This document shows, piece by piece, positions 10,222 through 20,360 of a DNA stretch of 64,000 bases. Position 1 is the first letter of the stretch; each line of letters begins with the position of its first letter. Position numbers and translations under genes: made by a program. The notes below the pieces were generated by a model, which was not told the DNA's origin, did no database searches, and saw only the letters and a list, made by a program, of their open reading frames with translations. Source of the DNA: Comamonas testosteroni. GTDB taxonomy: Bacteria; Pseudomonadota; Gammaproteobacteria; Burkholderiales; Burkholderiaceae_C. The stretch lies in NCBI RefSeq assembly GCF_014076415.1, contig NZ_CP043568.1, forward strand, positions 4,154,001 to 4,218,000, read 5' to 3'.

Positions 10222-11613
10222 CTAGCGTGCGTCACGGTCACGGCTGCGCGCATCGCGGCTGCGAGCGTCACCGGCGGGATTGGGTACTACACGTACATTG
10301 GCAGGAGCCGAAGCTGCGCCGCCTGCAGCTGCATCACCCGACGCAGCGGGAGCAGCGGCGCTGCCACCCACGTTCTGCATGATCTTGTCCAGAGGCAGGT
10401 ACAGCAGATTGGAGCCCTGGCGCGACTCCACCAGAACCTTGGTCACGCTGGTGTAGACCTGCTGCATCGCATCGATGTAGAGACGGTCGCGTGTGACCTG
10501 AGGAGCCTTCTGGTACTCGGAATACAGCGAACTGAAGCGTCCGGCATCACCCTGAGCCTGGGCCACGATCTTGGACTTGTAGGCTGCTGCCTCCTCACCC
10601 AGACGCGCCGCGGCACCCGCAGCACGAGGCACCACATCGTTGGCATAAGCCTGGGCCTCATTCTTGGCGCGCTCACGCTCCTGACCAGCCTTGAGCACAT
10701 CGTCAAACGAGGCCTGCACCTGCTCGGGCGGCCGCACGCCGCCTTGCTGCATATTGATGCCCACCACCTCAACGCCCACCTTGTAGCGATCCAGAATGGA
10801 CTGCATCAGATCGCGTACTCGCGGCGCGATCTGGTCACGCTCCTCAGCCAAAGCCGCGTCCATCTTCATCTTGCCGACGACTTCACGCACAGCGGACTCT
10901 GCCACCTGGATCACGGCCTCGGAAGGACTGCGGCTCTCGAACAGCCATGCTCGCGCATCGCTCAGGCGGTACTGCACGGCAAACTTGATCTCGACGATGT
11001 TCTCGTCCTCGGTCAGCATTGCCGATTCACGCAGCCCCGTGCTGCGCACGATGTTGTCGCTCCCCACCTCCGCAGAGCGAATCTGCGAAACATAGACCAG
11101 CTCATGCTTTTGAACAGGATAAGGCAGGCGCCAGTTGAAGCCCGCTCCCACGGTGCTCTTGTACTTGCCGAACTGCGTGATGACGGCCTGCTGGCCTTCC
11201 TGCACGATGAAAAAGCCCGTACCCAGCCAGATCAGCACGGCCACGCCGGCAATCAGGAAAATTCCTTTGCCAGGGTTGAAAGGCTCGCCAGGCTGACCGC
11301 CGCTGCGGCTGGGGGGCACACCACGGCCGTTGCCGGAGCCACCACCGAACAGGCCGGAAAGCTTGCGATTGAGATCACGCCACACCTCTTCCAGATCAGG
11401 CGGCTGGCCTTGCTGAGGAGAGGAAGGACGGGGTCGCTGCTCGGGTGCGGGCGGCATCGGAGGACGCTCCCCTTCGGGTGCCGAGCTGTCCGGCTTGGAA
11501 CCATCTTCGTTGTTGTTATCGCCACGACCCCAGCGCGGATCGTTCAAATTGAACATCCCGCGAATGCGTTGCGGCAGCACCGCCAGGCGATGGACGCGTT
11601 GTGAAAAATTCAT
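10222..11613 (-). CDS. hflK: HflK, modulator of FtsH protease
   Basis: A 463-residue partner of HflC. A Pro/Gly/Ser-rich disordered cytoplasmic N-terminus (to about residue 115) leads to one transmembrane helix (GIFLIAGVAVLIWLGTGFFIV). Next come the SPFH domain (QAVITQFGKYKSTVGAGFNWRLP, AVQYRLSDARAWLF) and a coiled coil, then a C-terminal Ala/Gly tail ending in repeated DARSRD. Homologues usually begin near LNDPRWGR, so an ATG at 11556 (MFNLNDPRWGRG) may be the real start. Neither start has a strong ribosome site. Gene order hfq-hflX-hflK-hflC is the classical one. Confidence 0.95.
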   Translation of the reverse strand: MNFSQRVHRLAVLPQRIRGMFNLNDPRWGRGDNNNEDGSKPDSSAPEGERPPMPPAPEQRPRPSSPQQGQPPDLEEVWRDLNRKLSGLFGGGSGNGRGVPPSRSGGQPGEPFNPGKGIFLIAGVAVLIWLGTGFFIVQEGQQAVITQFGKYKSTVGAGFNWRLPYPVQKHELVYVSQIRSAEVGSDNIVRSTGLRESAMLTEDENIVEIKFAVQYRLSDARAWLFESRSPSEAVIQVAESAVREVVGKMKMDAALAEERDQIAPRVRDLMQSILDRYKVGVEVVGINMQQGGVRPPEQVQASFDDVLKAGQERERAKNEAQAYANDVVPRAAGAAARLGEEAAAYKSKIVAQAQGDAGRFSSLYSEYQKAPQVTRDRLYIDAMQQVYTSVTKVLVESRQGSNLLYLPLDKIMQNVGGSAAAPAASGDAAAGGAASAPANVRVVPNPAGDARSRDARSRDRDAR

Positions 11614-11684
11614 GCGAGACGTCTCTGTGTTTTCAAAAAGACATGGACCATGGCAAGCATTGTGCCCAATAGGAACGCAAGCCC

Positions 11685-12887
11685 CTAGTATTGCGCGTCG
11701 TCATCAGGGGACATCCAGTACGTATCGTCCTGCCCCTCGACTTCTTCGCGTGCCGCCTCTTCACGTACCTGCAAAACCCGGTCAGCCAACATCTGCCGCA
11801 GCTGCGCCAGCCCCTGCCCCGAGCGAGCACTGACAAACACACGCGGCACCGGCGTGCCATCGAGCTCATACATATCCTGCAGCATGGCAGGCTGACGCTC
11901 GGGCTCAATGGCATCCAGCTTGTTGAAAACCAGAATCTGGGGCACATCATCGGCCCCGATTTCACCCAGAACTTTTTGGACTTGTTGTATTTGTTCGGGG
12001 AATCCGGGGTTCGATGCATCCACGACATGCAGCAGCAGATCGGCGTCAATCGCCTCCTGCAAGGTGGCCTGGAAAGCATCCACCAGACCGTGCGGCAAGT
12101 CACGAATAAAACCGACGGTATCCGACAGGGAAACCGACTCCTCGGCCTCCGCCAGATACATCTGCCGGGTGGTGGTATCCAGCGTGGCAAACAGCTGATC
12201 TGCGGCATAGGCGCGAGCCTTCACCATGGCATTGAACAGCGTGGATTTGCCAGCATTGGTATAGCCAACCAGGGAAATGTTGAAAACTTCGCGACGCGAG
12301 CGCTGGCGCCTCTGCGTAGAGCGCTGCTTTTTGACCTTTTTCAGGCGCTCCTTGGTGCGCTTGATGGCATCGTCAATCATGCGGCGGTCAAGCTCGATCT
12401 GCTTTTCACCGGGGCCGCCACGGCCACCGATACCGCCAGCCTGACGCTCCAGGTGACTCCAGCGGCGCACCAGGCGCGTGCTGATGTATTGCAGGCGAGC
12501 CAGCTCCACCTGCAGCTTGCCTTCATGACTGCGTGCACGCTGGGCGAAGATTTCCAGAATCAGCATGGTCCGGTCGTTGACCGGCATCTGGATATGGCGC
12601 TCCAGATTGCGCTGCTGCGCCGGGCTCAGAGCCTGGTCGAACCAGACTTCCTTGGCGCCGTGCATCTGGGCCAGCATGCGGATCTCATCCGCCTTGCCAC
12701 TGCCCACGAACAACGCAGGATCGGGAGCTTTGCGCTTGCAGGTCAAGCGCGCCACGGGTTGCAAGCCAGCGGTCTGTGCCAGCAGGCCCAGCTCTTCCAG
12801 CTCGTCATCGAAATGGGGAACACCAAAATCCACGCCCACCAGCAGCACTGGCGCAGACGCGGAACGTTCAAAGGATTCAGAACTCAA
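11685..12887 (-). CDS. hflX: HflX ribosome-associated GTPase
   Basis: A 400-residue GTPase that splits stalled 70S ribosomes, especially under heat stress. The N-terminal HflX domain includes LFVGSGKADEI and FDQALSPAQQRNLE. The glycine-rich linker GGRGGPGEKQIELDRR precedes a long basic helix (KRTKERLKKVKKQRSTQRRQR). The G domain follows with GYTNAGKST (G1), DTVGFI (G3) and NKLD (G4). The C-terminus is acidic. It is 62 bp downstream of hfq, and no intervening terminator is visible. Confidence 0.96.
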   Translation of the reverse strand: MSSESFERSASAPVLLVGVDFGVPHFDDELEELGLLAQTAGLQPVARLTCKRKAPDPALFVGSGKADEIRMLAQMHGAKEVWFDQALSPAQQRNLERHIQMPVNDRTMLILEIFAQRARSHEGKLQVELARLQYISTRLVRRWSHLERQAGGIGGRGGPGEKQIELDRRMIDDAIKRTKERLKKVKKQRSTQRRQRSRREVFNISLVGYTNAGKSTLFNAMVKARAYAADQLFATLDTTTRQMYLAEAEESVSLSDTVGFIRDLPHGLVDAFQATLQEAIDADLLLHVVDASNPGFPEQIQQVQKVLGEIGADDVPQILVFNKLDAIEPERQPAMLQDMYELDGTPVPRVFVSARSGQGLAQLRQMLADRVLQVREEAAREEVEGQDDTYWMSPDDDAQY

Positions 12888-12949
12888 ATACCTGTCCCGT
12901 AGGGTAAGAGCCGCGCCGGACTAGCCGGCGGGCGTTGACGCAAGAAAGC

Positions 12950-13204
12950 TTAGGCAGCAGCGGCGTCGTTGTCAGCCGGAGTAGCGGCCGAGAAGTTCAC
13001 GGCACGACCGGGAACGATGGTGGAGATGGCGTGCTTGTATACCATCTGGGTCACAGTGTTGCGCAGAAGCACCACATATTGGTCGAACGACTCGATTTGG
13101 CCCTGCAGCTTGATGCCGTTGACCAGATAGATGGAGACCGGCACATGTTCACGACGCAGTGCGTTCAGGAACGGATCTTGGAGGAGTTGACCTTTATTGC
13201 TCAC
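12950..13204 (-). CDS. hfq: RNA chaperone Hfq
   Basis: An 84-residue Sm-like protein that forms hexamers and pairs small RNAs with messages. Sm1 is visible in [35 protein letters not shown] (split across residues 8-42), and Sm2 in [12 protein letters not shown]. The C-terminal tail is short and Ala/Asp-rich, as in other Burkholderiales. The start is GTG at 13204, supported by GGAG seven bases upstream. Gene order der-hfq-hflX is conserved. A stem-loop sits in the der-hfq gap. Confidence 0.97.
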   Translation of the reverse strand: MSNKGQLLQDPFLNALRREHVPVSIYLVNGIKLQGQIESFDQYVVLLRNTVTQMVYKHAISTIVPGRAVNFSAATPADNDAAAA

Positions 13205-13259
13205 GATATTCTCCGTGTTCGAAGAGTGTTGTTGTAAACCGACACATTACCACAGGGCC

Positions 13260-13288
13260 CGGGAAAAACAGCGAAAAGGGTTTTCCCG
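13260..13288. other. Inverted repeat between der and hfq
   Basis: CGGGAAAA (13260-13267) and TTTTCCCG (13281-13288) flank a 13-base loop. The hairpin lies 20 bp past the der stop and about 56 bp before hfq. No T-run follows on the minus strand, so it is a weak terminator at best. It could be a processing or stability element for the hfq message. Confidence 0.4.
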
Positions 13289-13308
13289 CAGGCACCAGCA
13301 GACAGCTA

Positions 13309-14649
13309 TTAATCCTTGTCGGCGTAAGGATTATGGGAGGTTTTCAAGTCGATACGCAACGGGGTGCCGACAAGATTGAACTCCTTGCGGAAACGACCTT
13401 CCAGAAAGCGCTTGTACGCATCGGTGACCAGTTCCAGCGAGTTGCCATGGATCACGATGATGGGCGGGTTCATGCCTCCCTGGTGGGCATAGCGCATCTT
13501 GGGACGATAGGCTCCCACCTTCTTGGGCGTCTGGAACTGGATCGACTCCATCAGAATGCGGGTCAGCACAGGAGTAGGCATCTTGCAGGTGGCTGCACGA
13601 TGGGCCTGGATGATGGATTTCCACAGCGGCTCGAGACCCTGGCGCTTTTGCGCCGAGATGAAGTGCAGCGGCGCAAACTTCAGGAAGGACAGGCGCGTCT
13701 CGATGGAGCGCTCCAGCATCTGACGCTGGTAGTCATCCACGGCATCCCATTTGTTGATGCCCAGCACGACCGAGCGGCCGCTTTCCAGGATATAGCCCGC
13801 AATATGGGCGTCCTGGTCGGTCACGCCTTGCGTGGCATCGATCAGCAGCAGCACGACGTTGGCACCTTCGATGGCCTGCAGCGTCTTGACCACCGAGAAT
13901 TTCTCGATGGCTTCAAATACCTTGCCCTTGCGGCGCAGACCGGCTGTATCGATCAGCTCGAACTTCTGGCCATTGCGCTCGAAAGGCACGGTGATCGCAT
14001 CGCGCGTGGTGCCGGGCATGTCAAAAGCCACCAGGCGCTCTTCACCCAGCCAGGTATTGATCAGCGTGGACTTGCCGGCGTTGGGACGACCTGCCACTGC
14101 CAGACGCACGGGCTTCTGGTCTTCCTCGCCAAAGACCTCTTCTTCAGGCTCGGGCAGATTCAGCAGACCCAGAGCCGCATCCACCAGGCTGCGCACACCC
14201 TGACCATGGGCTGCGGACACAGGCATGACCTCGCCGAGGCCCAGCTCATAGAACTCGGACAGGTGCACGCCGTCCTTCATGCCTTCGGCCTTGTTGGCCA
14301 CCAGCAACGTGGGCTTGCCCAGGCGGCGCAGGTAGTTGCCGATTTCGTGATCCTGACCGGACAGACCGGCGCGCGCATCCAGCACGAAGATCACGACATC
14401 GGCTTCCGCCACGGCTTGCTGCGTCTGCTTGGCCATCTCCTTGAAGATGCCGCGCGATGCATCCGGCTCGAAACCGCCCGTATCGATGACGATGTACTCA
14501 TGCTTGCCCTGACGGCCCTGGCCGTAATGGCGGTCACGCGTCAGCCCTGCAAAGTCGGCGACGATGGCATCCCTCGACTTGGTGAGTCGATTGAACAGCG
14601 TCGACTTGCCCACATTGGGGCGCCCTACCAGGGCAATAACTGGCTTCAT
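13309..14649 (-). CDS. der: Ribosome biogenesis GTPase Der (EngA)
   Basis: A 446-residue double GTPase needed for 50S assembly. G domain 1 begins at once (GRPNVGKST at about 8-16, DTGGFE, NKAEG in the NKxD position). G domain 2 follows after an acidic linker ([10 protein letters not shown] near 183, [13 protein letters not shown] near 298). A KH-like C-terminal domain ([17 protein letters not shown] then GTPLRIDLK) completes the standard three-domain order. The first G4 motif reads VANKAEG rather than a strict NKxD, as in many Der proteins. bamB ends 15 bp upstream. Confidence 0.97.
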   Translation of the reverse strand: MKPVIALVGRPNVGKSTLFNRLTKSRDAIVADFAGLTRDRHYGQGRQGKHEYIVIDTGGFEPDASRGIFKEMAKQTQQAVAEADVVIFVLDARAGLSGQDHEIGNYLRRLGKPTLLVANKAEGMKDGVHLSEFYELGLGEVMPVSAAHGQGVRSLVDAALGLLNLPEPEEEVFGEEDQKPVRLAVAGRPNAGKSTLINTWLGEERLVAFDMPGTTRDAITVPFERNGQKFELIDTAGLRRKGKVFEAIEKFSVVKTLQAIEGANVVLLLIDATQGVTDQDAHIAGYILESGRSVVLGINKWDAVDDYQRQMLERSIETRLSFLKFAPLHFISAQKRQGLEPLWKSIIQAHRAATCKMPTPVLTRILMESIQFQTPKKVGAYRPKMRYAHQGGMNPPIIVIHGNSLELVTDAYKRFLEGRFRKEFNLVGTPLRIDLKTSHNPYADKD

Positions 14650-14664
14650 TCCAAAAACAACCTA

Positions 14665-15840
14665 TCAATCCGGCTTGAAGCCATACACAGTTCCGCTTCG
14701 GCTAACGACCACCAGAGTATTGGCGGCAACAACCGGGGAAGTGGCAACTCCTGCCTTGTCAGTTTCCAAACGGGCCAGTGCAGAGCCGTCCTCACGCGAG
14801 AGCATATGCACTGTCCCCAAATCATCGGCCAGCACCACGGAGCGGCCCAGCACCAGAGGCGCCGCCAGCTTGCGGTACTGCAGCTTGTCGATGGACCACA
14901 GACGCTGACCGTCTGCGCGATTCCATGCCTGTACCGTGCCATTGCTTTCGGCACCGAACACAGCCTGCTCGTCACCGGCCACGCCGTCGCTGCCCTTGGA
15001 GGTCTGCGTCCAGCGCACATTGGCCGCGCTCACGTCCACGCACCCCACCGAGGCCTGGAAGGCGCGTGCGCAGACGCTGCTGCCCACACGGCTGACGGGT
15101 CCGACCAGATCCACCAGTCGCTCCACATCGTTGGTGCCGCGCGGTGCGGCCAGAGGCGCCATCCAGCGCACCGAGCCATTGTCGGGATCGACACCGGCCA
15201 GACGTCCGGACACGCCTACCACCAGATTATTACCAACGGCCTGCAAAACGCCTGGCTGTCGCAAAATAAGCGGCTCATTGCTGGGGCCTTCAACCGACCA
15301 CAGCTCGCGACCCGTGTTGGCATCGAAGGCTGCCAGAGAACGGTCAGCCGCCATCACGAACACGCGCCCGCCTGCCACCAGGGGCGGCGTATAGACTGCT
15401 GCAGTCAGATTGTTCTTCCACAGCTGCTTGCCTTCGGCAAACACCATGAGCTGGTTGCTGCGTGTAACCACCGCTGTGCGCTGTCCGTCGCTGCCCACGC
15501 CGGTGGTCAGCGGCTCGCCCGCACTGAACTTGCCCAGCTGGCTGCCGGTATTGCCATCAAGCGTCGTGACGCTGCCATCCTTGGTGACCACGGTGACAGT
15601 ATTGCCCTGCACCAGAGCAGGCATGGCCAGAGGCACTTCGCTGCCGAGCTTGGCAGACCAAGCCTGATGCACCGCAATCTTGCCGGGATTGGGCCCCAGG
15701 TCCAGAGGCTTGGGCTTGTCCTTGCTGCCGAACATGGAGCAGGCAGCCAGCGACGCGGCCACAGCAGTCAGCACCAGCACACGGGCTGCGGATTGCGCTG
15801 CAGGGGCAGCGGACTTCACTTGATGGGCAAAAGTCTTCAA
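14665..15840 (-). CDS. bamB: Outer membrane assembly lipoprotein BamB
   Basis: A 391-residue lipoprotein of the BAM complex, which inserts beta-barrel proteins in the outer membrane. The N-terminus ends in a lipobox LAACS at about residue 34. The body is an eight-bladed PQQ-like propeller: GSVTTLDGNTGSQLGKF, RVFVMAADRSLAAFDANTG, VGVSGRLAGVDPDNGSVRW, GTVQAWNRADGQRLWSI, GTVHMLSREDG and SGTVYGFKPD as the last strand. It lies 2 bp after the yfgM-like gene and 15 bp before der, so these are one transcription unit. Confidence 0.96.
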   Translation of the reverse strand: MKTFAHQVKSAAPAAQSAARVLVLTAVAASLAACSMFGSKDKPKPLDLGPNPGKIAVHQAWSAKLGSEVPLAMPALVQGNTVTVVTKDGSVTTLDGNTGSQLGKFSAGEPLTTGVGSDGQRTAVVTRSNQLMVFAEGKQLWKNNLTAAVYTPPLVAGGRVFVMAADRSLAAFDANTGRELWSVEGPSNEPLILRQPGVLQAVGNNLVVGVSGRLAGVDPDNGSVRWMAPLAAPRGTNDVERLVDLVGPVSRVGSSVCARAFQASVGCVDVSAANVRWTQTSKGSDGVAGDEQAVFGAESNGTVQAWNRADGQRLWSIDKLQYRKLAAPLVLGRSVVLADDLGTVHMLSREDGSALARLETDKAGVATSPVVAANTLVVVSRSGTVYGFKPD

Positions 15841-15842
15841 GA

Positions 15843-16520
15843 TTATTTCTCCGACGGCGTTGTCTTGACCAGGGTCGCGGCTTCAGGAGCCACGCCCAGC
15901 GCATTCAGCTTGAATTCCACCAGATGGCGGTAGTCCAGATCCTTGTCCAGTGCCTTGTAGGCAGCCTGGTACTGGGCAACCGCCTCAGCCTGCTTGCCCT
16001 GCGCGACATACAGATCGCCACGGCGATCAGCCTGCAGACCGGCATAGGACTCGGGCATGGCCGCCTCAAGCACCTTCAGGCCTTCGTCATAGCTTTTTTG
16101 CTGCTCCAGCACGGAAGACAGACGAATGCGAGCGAGGGCCTTGAAGCTTTCGTCGCCCTTGTCTGCCACCCAGCTCAGCTGAGCCTTGGCGTCATCGAGC
16201 TTGCCGGCATCCACCGAAGCCTTGGCCGCCAGCAACGCCGTCTGGGCAGCCTGCGCTGTACCCGAGTACTTGTCCTTGAGTTCGCTGAGAGCCAGATCGG
16301 CACGAGCTGCATCCTTGGCCGTGAGTGCCTGGTCCACCGCGAACTCCAGCGCCGAAGCCTGGGTCGCCTGACGCTTTTGCCAGTATTGCCAGCCATTCCA
16401 GCCGGCCAATCCGAGAAAGACCACGACCAGCACGCTGGTGATCAGAGTTCCCCAGGAATTCCAGAAATGCTTGAGCTGCTCAATTTGCTCTTGTTCTTCA
16501 AGATCGAGATGATTTGCCAT
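15843..16520 (-). CDS. yfgM: YfgM-family TPR membrane protein (ancillary SecYEG translocon subunit)
   Basis: A 225-residue single-pass inner membrane protein. A short acidic/hydrophilic N-terminus (DLEEQEQIEQLKHFW) is followed by one helix (LITSVLVVVFLGLAGWNGWQYW, about 27-48) and a periplasmic Ala-rich TPR-like domain (AKDAARADLALSELKDKY, ALLAAKASVDAGKLDDAKAQL). In enterobacteria YfgM links SecYEG to periplasmic chaperones. Position between hisS and bamB is the conserved one and supports the call. Confidence 0.9.
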   Translation of the reverse strand: MANHLDLEEQEQIEQLKHFWNSWGTLITSVLVVVFLGLAGWNGWQYWQKRQATQASALEFAVDQALTAKDAARADLALSELKDKYSGTAQAAQTALLAAKASVDAGKLDDAKAQLSWVADKGDESFKALARIRLSSVLEQQKSYDEGLKVLEAAMPESYAGLQADRRGDLYVAQGKQAEAVAQYQAAYKALDKDLDYRHLVEFKLNALGVAPEAATLVKTTPSEK

Positions 16521-16569
16521 GGCTACTTAGATTGTGTGGAACGCTGGTCGGAAAACGAGGAGCGGAAAA

Positions 16570-17874
16570 TCAAACCGCCGATTTTAGGCTGCCGGCCCAC
16601 AGGGCCACGTCCGCCAGAGCTTGCTGCACCTGCTGGCCTTCGCCGTCGCGCAGCGACTTCACGGTGACCTTGCCCTGGGCCAGCTCGTCAGCACCGAAGA
16701 TCAGGGCATAGCGTGCACCCGAGCCATCGGCCTTCTTGAACTGGGACTTCATCGAGCCCATGCCCTCGGCCGAGCCGCCGGCCGCTGCATGCATCTGAAC
16801 CGCCACACCGGCTGCACGCAGCTGCTGCACGGTCTTGAAGACCTGAGGCAGCGCCGAGGCGTCTGGAATGATGGCGTAGACATCGGCTGCGGGCAGGGGA
16901 ATCTCTGCCCCCACCTCCTTGAGCACTTCGAGCACGCGCTCGACACCCATGCCCCAGCCCACGGCCGGAGCGGGCTTGCCGCCGATTTCCTCGATCAGAT
17001 AGTCGTAACGACCACCGCCGCAGATGGTGCCTTGCGAGCCCAGCTTGTCGGTAATGAACTCGAACACCGTGAGGTTGTAGTAGTCCATACCGCGCACCAG
17101 ACGCGGGTTCAGGCTCCATGCCACATCGTTGGCATCCAGGATGTCCTGCACAGCCTTCAGATGCGCCCTGGATGCGTCACCCAGGTAGTCCATCAGCTTG
17201 GGAGCTGCGTTGACCATATCCTGCATGGCCGGATTCTTGGTATCCAGCACTCGCAGCGGGTTGCTGTACATGCGGCGCCTGGCTTCCTCGTCCATCACAT
17301 CGGTATGCTGCTCGAAGTAGGCAACCAGGGCTGCGCGATGGGCTTTGCGCTCCTCGGGCTGTCCCAGGCTGTTGAGCTCCAGGCGCACACCGTCGATGCC
17401 CAGTTCCTTCCACAGCTGCACAGCCAGCAAAATCACCTCGGCATCCAGCTCGGGACCGGCAAAGCCCATGGCCTCCACACCAACCTGATGAAACTGGCGA
17501 TAGCGGCCGCGCTGGGGACGTTCGTGGCGGAACATCTGGCCGATGTAGAACAGACGCTTGCCGCCTTCGTAGAGGAGATTGTTTTCCACGACCGAGCGCA
17601 CGACGCCGGCCGTACCTTCGGGGCGCAGGGTCAGGTGCTCGCCGTTGAGCTTGTCCTCAAAGGAGTACATCTCCTTCTCGACGATATCGGTCACCTCGCC
17701 CAGGCCGCGCACGAACAGGGCCGTGGGCTCGACGATGGGGGTGCGGATATTGCGATAGGCAAAGCGCCCCATCAGATCGCGCACCTTGGCTTCAAACCAT
17801 TCCCAACGCGCCGAGTCGGGAGGAAGGATGTCGTTCATGCCTTTGACGGCAGTCAGTTTTTCGTTCTTGGCCAC
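16570..17874 (-). CDS. hisS: Histidyl-tRNA synthetase
   Basis: A 434-residue class II aminoacyl-tRNA synthetase. The start is set at GTG 17874, giving the family N-terminus [17 protein letters not shown]; a longer open frame to 17928 has no family counterpart. Motif 1 lies near [25 protein letters not shown]. Motif 2 is [16 protein letters not shown], the histidine-specific loop is [15 protein letters not shown], and the second histidine motif is [14 protein letters not shown]. An anticodon-binding domain ([19 protein letters not shown] onward) ends the protein. It lies between ispG and yfgM in the conserved order. Confidence 0.96.
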   Translation of the reverse strand: MAKNEKLTAVKGMNDILPPDSARWEWFEAKVRDLMGRFAYRNIRTPIVEPTALFVRGLGEVTDIVEKEMYSFEDKLNGEHLTLRPEGTAGVVRSVVENNLLYEGGKRLFYIGQMFRHERPQRGRYRQFHQVGVEAMGFAGPELDAEVILLAVQLWKELGIDGVRLELNSLGQPEERKAHRAALVAYFEQHTDVMDEEARRRMYSNPLRVLDTKNPAMQDMVNAAPKLMDYLGDASRAHLKAVQDILDANDVAWSLNPRLVRGMDYYNLTVFEFITDKLGSQGTICGGGRYDYLIEEIGGKPAPAVGWGMGVERVLEVLKEVGAEIPLPAADVYAIIPDASALPQVFKTVQQLRAAGVAVQMHAAAGGSAEGMGSMKSQFKKADGSGARYALIFGADELAQGKVTVKSLRDGEGQQVQQALADVALWAGSLKSAV

Positions 17875-17972
17875 GTGAAATCTCACACTTGGGTCACTAG
17901 CAAAACGAGAGCACATTGCGCCTGGCAACTATGCCTTCTAGCTAGAAACCTAATTCAAATCCATACAGATAG

Positions 17973-17992
17973 TGCGCAAGCAGCTATCAATT
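17973..17992. repeat. Dispersed short repeat (AGCTATCAA type)
   Basis: GCGCAAGCAGCTATCAA lies in the ispG-hisS gap, framed by GATAG...CTATC. It shares its core with the copies at 37931, 44256, 48284 and 63920. Confidence 0.45.
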
Positions 17993-18073
17993 CCAAAGTC
18001 TTGGCTCGCTGTCATTGTGCCAGCAAGCGCAATCACCACCCGCATGCCGGGCCGCTGCAAGCGCTCGATTCGC

Positions 18074-19354
18074 TCAGGCCTTCTGGCCGTAGCGGCGCTG
18101 CACATATTCCAGCACCAGGGTCTGGAACTCCTCGGCGATATGTTCGCCGCGCAGCGTCAAGGCTTTCTCGCCATCGATGAACACCGGTGCCGCAGGCGCC
18201 TCGCCATTGCCGGGCAGGCTGATGCCGATGTCGGCATGCTTGCTCTCGCCGGGGCCGTTGACGATGCAACCCATCACCGCCACCTTCATGGCTTCCACGC
18301 CGGGGAACTGGGTGCGCCAGACCGGCATTTCACCGCGCAGAAAATCGTCGATCCTCTTGGCCAGTTCCTGGAAGGTGGTGCTGGTGGTGCGGCCGCAGCC
18401 CGGGCAGGCGGTGACGCTGGGCACGAACACGCGCAGCCCCAGGGCCTGCAGAATCTCGGAGGCCACCACGACCTCCTGCGTGCGTGCTTCACCCGGCTGG
18501 GGCGTGAGCGAGACGCGAATCGTGTCACCAATGCCCTCTTGCAGCAGCACCGACAGCGCAGCGGTGGATGCCACCGTGCCCTTGGTGCCCATGCCGGCCT
18601 CGGTCAGACCCAGATGCAGCGCATAGTCGCAGCGGCGCGCCAGCTCTCGATAGACCGAGATCAGATCCTGCACGCCGCTGACCTTGCAGGACAGGATGAT
18701 GTTGTCGGGATTCAGGCCGATATTCCTGGCAAGCTCGGCCGAGCTGATGGCCGAGGTGATCAGTGCCTCGTACATGACCTGGCGCGTTTCCCAGGGCTGG
18801 GCAAGCTTGCTGTTCTGGTCCATCAGCTCGGCCATGATTTCCTGGTCGAGCGAGCCCCAGTTCACGCCGATGCGCACGGCCTTGTCGTACTTGGCGGCGA
18901 TCTCGATCATCTGACCGAACTGCTTGTCCTTCTTGTCGCCCTTGCCCACATTGCCAGGGTTGATGCGGTACTTGGACAGCGCCTGGGCGCAGTCGGGATA
19001 GTCGGTCAGCAGACGGTGGCCGTTGTAGTGGAAGTCGCCCACCAGCGGCACATACTCGCCCATGCGGTCGAGCTGCTCGCGGATATAGGGCACGGCTGCC
19101 GCCGCCTCGGGCGTGTTCACCGTGATGCGCACCATCTCCGAGCCGGCCTGGGCCAGCTGGCGCACCTGGATGGCGGTCTCCACCGCATCCACGGTGTCGG
19201 TATTGGTCATGGACTGCACGCGCACGGGCGCATCGCCCCCGACGGTGACCACGTTGTTGCGCCACGCCACACGGGCCTGGCGCGATTTGCGCTGCAGCGG
19301 GCTGGCGATGGCTATCGCCTGGCTGAGCTGCTGCGAGCTTTGAGAATCTTGCAC
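18074..19354 (-). CDS. ispG: 4-hydroxy-3-methylbut-2-en-1-yl diphosphate synthase (flavodoxin)
   Basis: A 426-residue iron-sulfur enzyme of the MEP isoprenoid pathway, converting MEcPP to HMBPP. The N-terminal TIM-barrel shows [12 protein letters not shown] (about 45-56), RINPGNVG and [11 protein letters not shown]. The C-terminal [4Fe-4S] domain has ACPGCGRTT (two ligand cysteines) and [16 protein letters not shown] (third cysteine and the conserved NGPGE). It is longer than the E. coli enzyme, as is normal in betaproteobacteria. The gene begins 19 bp after the rodZ-like gene ends. Confidence 0.97.
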   Translation of the reverse strand: MQDSQSSQQLSQAIAIASPLQRKSRQARVAWRNNVVTVGGDAPVRVQSMTNTDTVDAVETAIQVRQLAQAGSEMVRITVNTPEAAAAVPYIREQLDRMGEYVPLVGDFHYNGHRLLTDYPDCAQALSKYRINPGNVGKGDKKDKQFGQMIEIAAKYDKAVRIGVNWGSLDQEIMAELMDQNSKLAQPWETRQVMYEALITSAISSAELARNIGLNPDNIILSCKVSGVQDLISVYRELARRCDYALHLGLTEAGMGTKGTVASTAALSVLLQEGIGDTIRVSLTPQPGEARTQEVVVASEILQALGLRVFVPSVTACPGCGRTTSTTFQELAKRIDDFLRGEMPVWRTQFPGVEAMKVAVMGCIVNGPGESKHADIGISLPGNGEAPAAPVFIDGEKALTLRGEHIAEEFQTLVLEYVQRRYGQKA

Positions 19355-19373
19355 TCTTGTTTACCTCGAACGG

Positions 19374-20360
19374 TTACTTCACCTCGAAGCGAGCCACATT
19401 GTCGCGTGTGCTCGAGATATCGAAGGGTTCGCCACGTACCGTCACCTGCGTGCCCTTGGCATTGCCCACAATCACCGACAGGGGCAACTGACCTTCGGCA
19501 GTCGCAGATTCATCCTTGGACAGGGTCTTTTCCAGCACCACCTTGCCAGCACCATCCCTGACCTTGACCCAGGACTGGCCAGTATTCACCTTCAGCACCA
19601 GCAGGCCGGCAGCGCCGGTCGCGGGCGTGGCCGCCTCGGCGACCGGGGCTGCGGTTTGGGCCGCTGCCACAGGTGCGGAAACGCTTGCTGCAGCGCCATC
19701 GCCAGGCATGCCGGCAGCACCAGCAACCGGCACAGACTCTGTCACCGTCGCCGCGGGTGTGGCAGAACTGCCCTGTGCACCGCCCTCGGCGGGGGCAAGC
19801 GGTTCTGCAGCCGGAGCGCTCGCCGCAGCCGTCTGGCCAGACTGGGCCTGAGCCGGCGCTGGCGCGCCTGCCCCATCGGCGCCGTCCACCATCTGATGGA
19901 ATGGCACAAAGTACACGGCAGCGGCAGCTGCCAGCAGAATCAGCACGCCTGCCGCGATCTTGCGAGAGCTGCTATTGCCGGAGTCCAGCGGCGTACCCGT
20001 GACCTTGAAGCTGCTGCGCACCTTGACGGTCTCGTTGATGCCAGGACCCGCATTGGCAAGGCTTTTGATCTCGCTGCGTGGCAGCTTGGCCAGCACCGAT
20101 TCGGCATCGATATGCAAGGTCCGGCACATCCCCATGGCCAGAGCACGCATGAACACATGATCGGGAAAGGCCGCATAGTCATCGGCCTCCAGCGCTTCCA
20201 GCTTGTGCTGCGGCACCTTCAATGTCGCAGCCATCACGGGCAACTGCATCCGGGCTGCTTCCCGTGCCTGACGCAACAAGACTCCGGCCGTGGCCTGACC
20301 CTGAGTTGGCACCTGCTCTTCGCTTTGCATAGTTTCCTCTTCCACCGCAGCCTCATTCAT
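19374..20360 (-). CDS. rodZ: RodZ-like cell-shape protein (HTH_25, TM, DUF4115)
   Basis: A 328-residue bitopic membrane protein. The cytoplasmic helix-turn-helix domain spans about residues 20-90 (GVLLRQAREAARMQLPVMAATL, then LKVPQHKLEALEADDYAAFP). A single helix (IAAGVLILLAAAAAVYFVPF) is followed by a long Ala/Pro/Thr linker and a C-terminal DUF4115 beta-domain (LVLKVNTGQSWVKVRDGAGKVV). RodZ links MreB to the elongation machinery. The start at ATG 20360 overlaps the pilF stop (ATGAATGA context) and has GGAG seven bases upstream, so translation is probably coupled to pilF. Confidence 0.88.
   Translation of the reverse strand: MNEAAVEEETMQSEEQVPTQGQATAGVLLRQAREAARMQLPVMAATLKVPQHKLEALEADDYAAFPDHVFMRALAMGMCRTLHIDAESVLAKLPRSEIKSLANAGPGINETVKVRSSFKVTGTPLDSGNSSSRKIAAGVLILLAAAAAVYFVPFHQMVDGADGAGAPAPAQAQSGQTAAASAPAAEPLAPAEGGAQGSSATPAATVTESVPVAGAAGMPGDGAAASVSAPVAAAQTAAPVAEAATPATGAAGLLVLKVNTGQSWVKVRDGAGKVVLEKTLSKDESATAEGQLPLSVIVGNAKGTQVTVRGEPFDISSTRDNVARFEVK

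Noticed and set aside
13159..15933. A 924-codon open frame on the plus strand opposite der and bamB
   Set aside because: Der and BamB motifs fix the coding strand; the antisense frame has no family features.
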